Shown: piece after piece, positions 60,656-64,000 of the stretch
Layout of the letters: each line of letters opens with the position of its first letter
Position numbering within the stretch: the first letter of the stretch is position 1
DNA from: Bin87 sp034423115
GTDB taxonomy: Bacteria; Chloroflexota; Dehalococcoidia; Lucifugimonadales; UBA3495
Assembly (NCBI GenBank): GCA_034423115.1
Contig: DAOUJD010000073.1
Location: forward strand, 82,868 to 146,867
Reading direction: 5' to 3'
Length of the DNA: 64,000 nucleotides
Notes under the pieces: model-generated
Databases searched by the model: none
Told to the model about the DNA's origin: nothing
Seen by the model: only the letters and a program-made list of their open reading frames with translations
Program-made: the position numbers and the translations under genes

Positions 60656-61671
60656 TCACTGACCTTTTCGGCAGACCCCTCCGCGACCTGCGAATCTCGG
60701 TCACCGACCGATGCAATTTCCGTTGCCCCTACTGCATGCCGGCCGAGATCTTCGGCGAGGCTTACCAGTTCCTCCCCAAGGACGAGATACTGACCTTCGA
60801 GGAGATTTCCCGCCTGTCCCGCCTATTTGTGGAGCAGGGCGTGAACAAACTCCGCATCACGGGCGGCGAACCCCTGCTGCGCGTTGATCTGCCCAAACTG
60901 ATTGGGCAACTCGCCGCCATCCCCGGCGCCGACGACATCACCCTCACCACCAACGGCTATCTGCTCGCCCAGCAGGCCCAGCAACTCGCCGACGGCGGCC
61001 TCAATCGCATCACCGTCAGCCTGGACTCCCTCGATGACGACGTGTTCAAGCAGATGAACGGGCGCGGTTTCGGCACCCGCCGCGTTCTCGACGGCATCAA
61101 GCGCGCGTCGGACGCTGGCCTTGTTCCCATCAAAATTAATGCAGTCGTCCAAAAAGGCGTCAACGACCACACCATCGTCGATCTTGCGCGCCATTTCAAA
61201 GGTACCGGTCACATCGTGCGGTTCATCGAATACATGGACGTTGGTAACCGGAACGGCTGGAAACTGGACGAAGTGGTGCCGGCCGCCGAAATTGTCGCCC
61301 GAATCAGCTCCGAACTCCCACTGGAACCCGCCGAACCCAACTACGTTGGCGAGGTAGCCAGCCGTTTGCGCTACATCGACGGCGGCGGGGAGATCGGGGT
61401 TATCGCCTCGGTGACCCAACCGTTTTGCGCCGACTGCACCCGGGCCCGTCTCTCCACCGACGGCCGTATCTACACCTGCCTCTTTGCCACCGACGGCGTT
61501 GACCTGCGTGGCCCCATGCGCGACGGCGCTACCGACTCGGAACTCACCGACATCATCGCCGGAGTCTGGAAGGTACGACGCGACCGCTACTCCGAGATCC
61601 GCACTGAGTTCACCACCAGCGAAAATACCGACGCCCGGCCCAAGGTCGAGATGTACCAGATCGGAGGGTGA
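60652..61671 (+). CDS. moaA: GTP 3',8-cyclase MoaA (molybdenum cofactor)
   Basis: A radical SAM enzyme that starts molybdopterin synthesis from GTP. The N-terminal cluster motif is CNFRCPYC, the C-terminal one is FCADCTRARLSTDGRIYTC, and the protein ends in the Gly-Gly tail needed for activity (YQIGG). The 339 residues are normal. moaC follows after nine bases; other moa/moe genes are not in the window. Confidence 0.97.
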   Translation: MITDLFGRPLRDLRISVTDRCNFRCPYCMPAEIFGEAYQFLPKDEILTFEEISRLSRLFVEQGVNKLRITGGEPLLRVDLPKLIGQLAAIPGADDITLTTNGYLLAQQAQQLADGGLNRITVSLDSLDDDVFKQMNGRGFGTRRVLDGIKRASDAGLVPIKINAVVQKGVNDHTIVDLARHFKGTGHIVRFIEYMDVGNRNGWKLDEVVPAAEIVARISSELPLEPAEPNYVGEVASRLRYIDGGGEIGVIASVTQPFCADCTRARLSTDGRIYTCLFATDGVDLRGPMRDGATDSELTDIIAGVWKVRRDRYSEIRTEFTTSENTDARPKVEMYQIGG

Positions 61672-61680
61672 CCCGACGCC

Positions 61681-62190
61681 ATGACCACCCAGAATACTGC
61701 CCGGCCGGCCGACCGCCTGACCCATCTCGCCGAGGATGGCAGCGCTCGCATGGTTGATGTCGGCTGGAAGCCCGTAACCGATCGGATGGCCCAAGCAACG
61801 GGCCAGGTTGTGATGCAGCCGGAAACTTTGGCACTCATCCGAGATGGGCTGATGAAAAAGGGCGACGTCCTTACCATCGCCCAGTTGGCGGGAATTATGG
61901 GCGCCAAGCGCACCTCGGAACTGATCCCTCTCTGCCACCCGCTGCCCCTCAATAAGGTGGACGTTGAACTGTCCCTGGACGAATCCGCCAACAGCGTGAA
62001 TATCGTCGCCACGGCTACCACTTCCGGCAAAACCGGCGTCGAAATGGAGGCGCTAACGGCGGTCAGCGTCGCCGCCCTCACGGTCTACGACATGTGCAAG
62101 GCCGTGGACCGCGCCGTGCAGATCGACGGCATCCGCCTGCTCCGCAAAACCGGAGGCCAATCCGGCGACGTCGACCTCACCGGTTCCTAA
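61681..62190 (+). CDS. moaC: Cyclic pyranopterin monophosphate synthase
   Basis: The second enzyme of molybdopterin synthesis. At 169 residues it has ARMVDVGWKPVTDRMA, the active-site KRTSELIPLCHPLPLNKV, and GVEMEALTAVSVAALTVYDMCKAVDR. Complete. The gene directly follows moaA, as in many genomes, and its stop overlaps the convergent unknown gene by four bases. Confidence 0.97.
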   Translation: MTTQNTARPADRLTHLAEDGSARMVDVGWKPVTDRMAQATGQVVMQPETLALIRDGLMKKGDVLTIAQLAGIMGAKRTSELIPLCHPLPLNKVDVELSLDESANSVNIVATATTSGKTGVEMEALTAVSVAALTVYDMCKAVDRAVQIDGIRLLRKTGGQSGDVDLTGS

Positions 62191-62549
62191 ACCCCTCGGC
62201 GCTCTGCTTCCGCGGAAAGCGCCCGAACCGCCGCGACCAGGTAGATCAGGTACTCCTCTGTTGAGACGTCCTCCAGCGGCTTGAATTCCTCCACTTGGTC
62301 CACCTCCAGCACCCCCACGACACCGGGGATAGCGGTAACGTCCAACTCCGCAATCAACCCGTCTGGAGTCACCACGACGCATCCACGGTCTGCCCGTGGA
62401 TTCAGCGCCGGTTCCAACTCAACGGCCTGGATCGTTGTCATGCCCAAGAACGCCGGAAATGGCTGCAACCGACCGCACAGTTCGCCCAGCATCGCTTGCA
62501 GCTTGGCGGTGGTTTCATCCAGCAGGTAGTCTAGGCTCGGTTCAGCCAA
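62187..62549 (-). CDS. Hypothetical protein, 120 aa
   Basis: Not a family I recognise. TTG 62549 has GGGAG 9 bases upstream, which supports the start. The protein opens with a helix (LDYLLDETTAKLQAMLGELC), has a beta-rich middle (GCVVVTPDGLIAELDVTAIP, GVVGVLEVDQVEEFKPL) and ends with a helix (EEYLIYLVAAVRALSAEAER). Acidic and soluble. No motif identifies it, and the only neighbours are convergent moaC and the tRNA on the other strand. Confidence 0.65.
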   Translation of the reverse strand: MAEPSLDYLLDETTAKLQAMLGELCGRLQPFPAFLGMTTIQAVELEPALNPRADRGCVVVTPDGLIAELDVTAIPGVVGVLEVDQVEEFKPLEDVSTEEYLIYLVAAVRALSAEAERRGV

Positions 62550-62598
62550 TTCGCGCGGCTCCCTATGCTTATTTGGGCGTGCGCCGTCGTTAGCGCAA

Positions 62599-62628
62599 TT
62601 GACAATGTCGCGCCGTCAGTCTTACCAT
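62599..62628 (+). promoter_or_regulatory. Probable promoter of the tRNA gene
   Basis: Perfect TTGACA (62599-62604), 18 bases, TACCAT (62623-62628). The start would be some 40 bases before the mature tRNA. Confidence 0.55.
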
Positions 62629-62675
62629 ATTCGAACGCTCAGCAACAACGACGACTGGTCGGGGCTGCGCGGGTT

Positions 62676-62750
62676 GGCGACGTAGCTCAGTGGCAGAGCG
62701 GGCGCTTCATAAGCGCTAGGTCGTTGGTTCGAATCCATCCGTCGCCACCA
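62676..62750 (+). tRNA. tRNA with CAT anticodon (Met-type)
   Basis: A cloverleaf fits: acceptor stem GGCGACG/CGTCGCC, D-arm GCTC...GAGC, anticodon loop TTCATAA, T-loop TTCGAAT, discriminator A and an encoded CCA. The first pair is G-C and there is no run of three G-C pairs as in initiators, so elongator tRNA-Met is likely; tRNA-Ile with modified CAT cannot be excluded. The T-stem (GTTGG/CCATC) has one T-T mismatch. Confidence 0.92.
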
Positions 62751-62792
62751 TCAGACGACCCTTCGTACGGGACAGCGCGATTTAACCAAATT

Positions 62793-62815
62793 GGGGCAGG
62801 TTGTGAACCTGCCCC
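62793..62815. repeat. GGGGCAGG palindrome, copy 7
   Basis: Arms GGGGCAGGTT (62793-62802) and AACCTGCCCC (62806-62815), loop GTG, between the tRNA and the end of the PAC2-family gene. A variant of the family with A in place of a central G. Confidence 0.72.
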
Positions 62816-62839
62816 TCTCGTTTCCCACAGCACTGATCG

Positions 62840-63766
62840 CTAACGATCGGTGTCCTCGAATCCCTCGCCCAATTCGCTCAGGAACTGCTCGATCTCCGGC
62901 GACAACGCAACCGCCTCTCCGCCGGTTTCCTCGCTCGTTTCGCCCGTCTCTGCGGCTTCCGCCTCGTTGGAGTCGTAGTAGTCCTCCATCTGTTTGATCA
63001 GGCCTTGGAGGTCCGAGTTGCGTTCAACAGCCGCGTTCAACTCCCGGTACTGCCGTTGACCCCGGCGAACCGGCGCCAGGTCCTCGGGGATTTCCGGATA
63101 GACCGAGGATATCGCTTCGATCATACGCGCCGTTCCGTTGAAATCCTCGTCTAGCTGGACGTACTGCGGCAGATGCACCATAAAGTTGATGGATTCCACG
63201 CCCAGGCGGTCAATACCGTCCGACACGAGGTTCATAATCGTCGTCGGGCCCTGGTAAGTGCTGCGACGCAATTTCAGGTTCGGCACTGCTCTAATCTGCT
63301 CCACCGAACCCAGGGAACCGGTAACCAGCAAAGGGCGCGTGTGGGGCACCGTGTCGTACATCGCGCCCACCCGGCAATACCGTTTCACCCCGAACTTTTC
63401 CACCACTTCCAGAATGGAGTCGGTGTAGTTTTCGCTATTCGCGTGCGGTTCCCGAAGGTGCAAGAAAAGGTAATCCGGGCCGTTCTCGGTGGTGGCGTAC
63501 CTTATGATGCTGTTGGGAATGCGCACGCGGCGTTCGTTGTCCACCAAACGCATGCTGGGCCGATAACGGGTGAAGTCGAAAAACTCCCCTGGCCGTTTCA
63601 GCCTCCCCAACTCTTTGGAGCCCAGATACCGCTCCAGTCGGTTCAGCGTCAACGTTCCCACGCTCCCCACGTCTACCCATGGCCTGATCATGGCAAAAAC
63701 GTGTGGGTCGCGCAGTTCCGGCAACGGTTCTTGGATATCAAATGCGCCGATCATCATAATAGCCAT
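62840..63766 (-). CDS. PAC2-family protein
   Basis: A protein of about 308 residues related to archaeal and eukaryotic proteasome assembly chaperone 2 (the PAC2/DUF75 fold). Characteristic parts are IRPWVDVGSVGTLTLNRLE near the start, KRYCRVGAMYDTVPHTRPLL and GPTTIMNLVSDGIDRLGVES. The C-terminus is an acidic low-complexity tail (many Glu, Ala and Thr, about residues 255-308). The start is uncertain: ATG 63766, ATG 63817 and TTG 63841 are all in frame and none has a good ribosome binding site. Function unknown. Confidence 0.78.
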   Translation of the reverse strand: MAIMMIGAFDIQEPLPELRDPHVFAMIRPWVDVGSVGTLTLNRLERYLGSKELGRLKRPGEFFDFTRYRPSMRLVDNERRVRIPNSIIRYATTENGPDYLFLHLREPHANSENYTDSILEVVEKFGVKRYCRVGAMYDTVPHTRPLLVTGSLGSVEQIRAVPNLKLRRSTYQGPTTIMNLVSDGIDRLGVESINFMVHLPQYVQLDEDFNGTARMIEAISSVYPEIPEDLAPVRRGQRQYRELNAAVERNSDLQGLIKQMEDYYDSNEAEAAETGETSEETGGEAVALSPEIEQFLSELGEGFEDTDR

Positions 63767-63907
63767 ATCTTGCCAGACCCGGCCCAGCAATTCAAGCGGC
63801 GCATGGAGACGCGGCATCGGCGGGGCGCTGTTCCAGGGCAATCGCGTCTTAATCAGCGACGGTGCCGGGATTGGAATTGGCGGTAACGGACGGTGAATTT
63901 ACAGGGA

Positions 63908-63954
63908 TCCGCCAAAGGCGGACAGGTTCCCAGGATGAACGGGATGGACGGGAT
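63908..63954. repeat. Hairpin followed by 9-base tandem units
   Basis: A hairpin (TCCGCC, loop AAA, GGCGGA; 63908-63922) is followed by GGATGAACG and GGATGGACG (63933-63950) and a partial third unit GGAT. The 159 bases from the PAC2 frame to the window end hold nothing else that I can recognise; the element may continue outside. Confidence 0.55.
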
Positions 63955-64000
63955 ATTTTGATCCGGGAGTGTTGGGATTATGGGCTGGTCTCGGGGGCCC

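Noticed and set aside
1..64000. Defence system, prophage, insertion sequence or CRISPR array
   Set aside because: No transposase, integrase, Cas, restriction or phage protein could be recognised in any frame; the window is mostly housekeeping genes.

Overview
The window looks like a chromosomal segment of a bacterium with fairly high GC, and the gene content fits Chloroflexota best, possibly a SAR202 or Dehalococcoidia-like lineage. The hints are an F420-type LLM oxidoreductase, a CaiB-type CoA transferase, a thiolase next to an HMG-CoA-synthase-like/DUF35 fusion, DUF3105 proteins, monomeric isocitrate dehydrogenase, complex I without NuoEFG, and GTAGGGGCG-type palindromes between genes. The lineage is inferred from gene content only. 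Coding density is very high, no gap exceeds 300 bases, and no phage, insertion sequence, CRISPR array or rRNA gene was seen.

Layout. 1-8950 (+) is a purine run: guaA (5' end missing), purD, two unknown genes, purE, a HAD phosphatase, purB, purC, two tandem DUF3105 proteins and purS. 9023-13221 holds thioredoxin- and glutaredoxin-like genes, an ABM-domain protein, a class III aminotransferase and an MFS transporter. 13351-15263 (-) is minC-minD-minE. 15473-18580 (-) is a VOC protein, a thiolase and an HMGCS-like/DUF35 fusion. 18655-22982 has an S41 protease, smpB, a gamma-carbonic anhydrase-like protein, an LLM oxidoreductase and a SprT-like protein. 23158-23961 (+) encodes a two-repeat protein of unknown function with a strong promoter, ribosome binding site and terminator. 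24044-29718 (-) is purF-purM-small ORF-purH-nuclease-SDR.

29782-33377 (-) is the rpmH-rnpA-yidD-(PQQ-propeller lipoprotein)-yidC-jag operon without dnaA or oriC beside it. 33610-35602 has a small membrane protein and a gamma-glutamyltransferase. 35839-40456 (+) is monomeric icd, mdh and a second class III aminotransferase. 41177-57620 (-) is an energy block of about 16 kb: nuoABCDHIJK-(small ORF)-LMN, nadK, two Nudix hydrolases, then sdhA-sdhB-sdhE. 57763-62190 (+) is an alpha/beta hydrolase, a 45-residue zinc-ribbon ORF, a CoA transferase, rdgB, moaA and moaC. The end holds an unknown gene, a tRNA with CAT anticodon, a PAC2-family protein and a short repeat region.

Together the genes cover most of de novo purine synthesis (purK, purL, purQ and purN are not here), part of the TCA cycle feeding a quinone pool (icd, mdh, sdh), proton-pumping complex I, NAD(P) metabolism, division-site placement, membrane-protein insertion and the first molybdenum cofactor steps. 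The most unusual items are the HMGCS-like/DUF35 fusion that appears to lack all three catalytic residues beside an intact thiolase, the highly expressed-looking two-repeat protein, a dispersed palindrome family at gene 3' ends, rpmH lying inside an open rnpA frame, and the small zinc-ribbon ORF. TTG starts with good ribosome binding sites are frequent (purE, gamma-CA, purH, SDR, 62187-62549).
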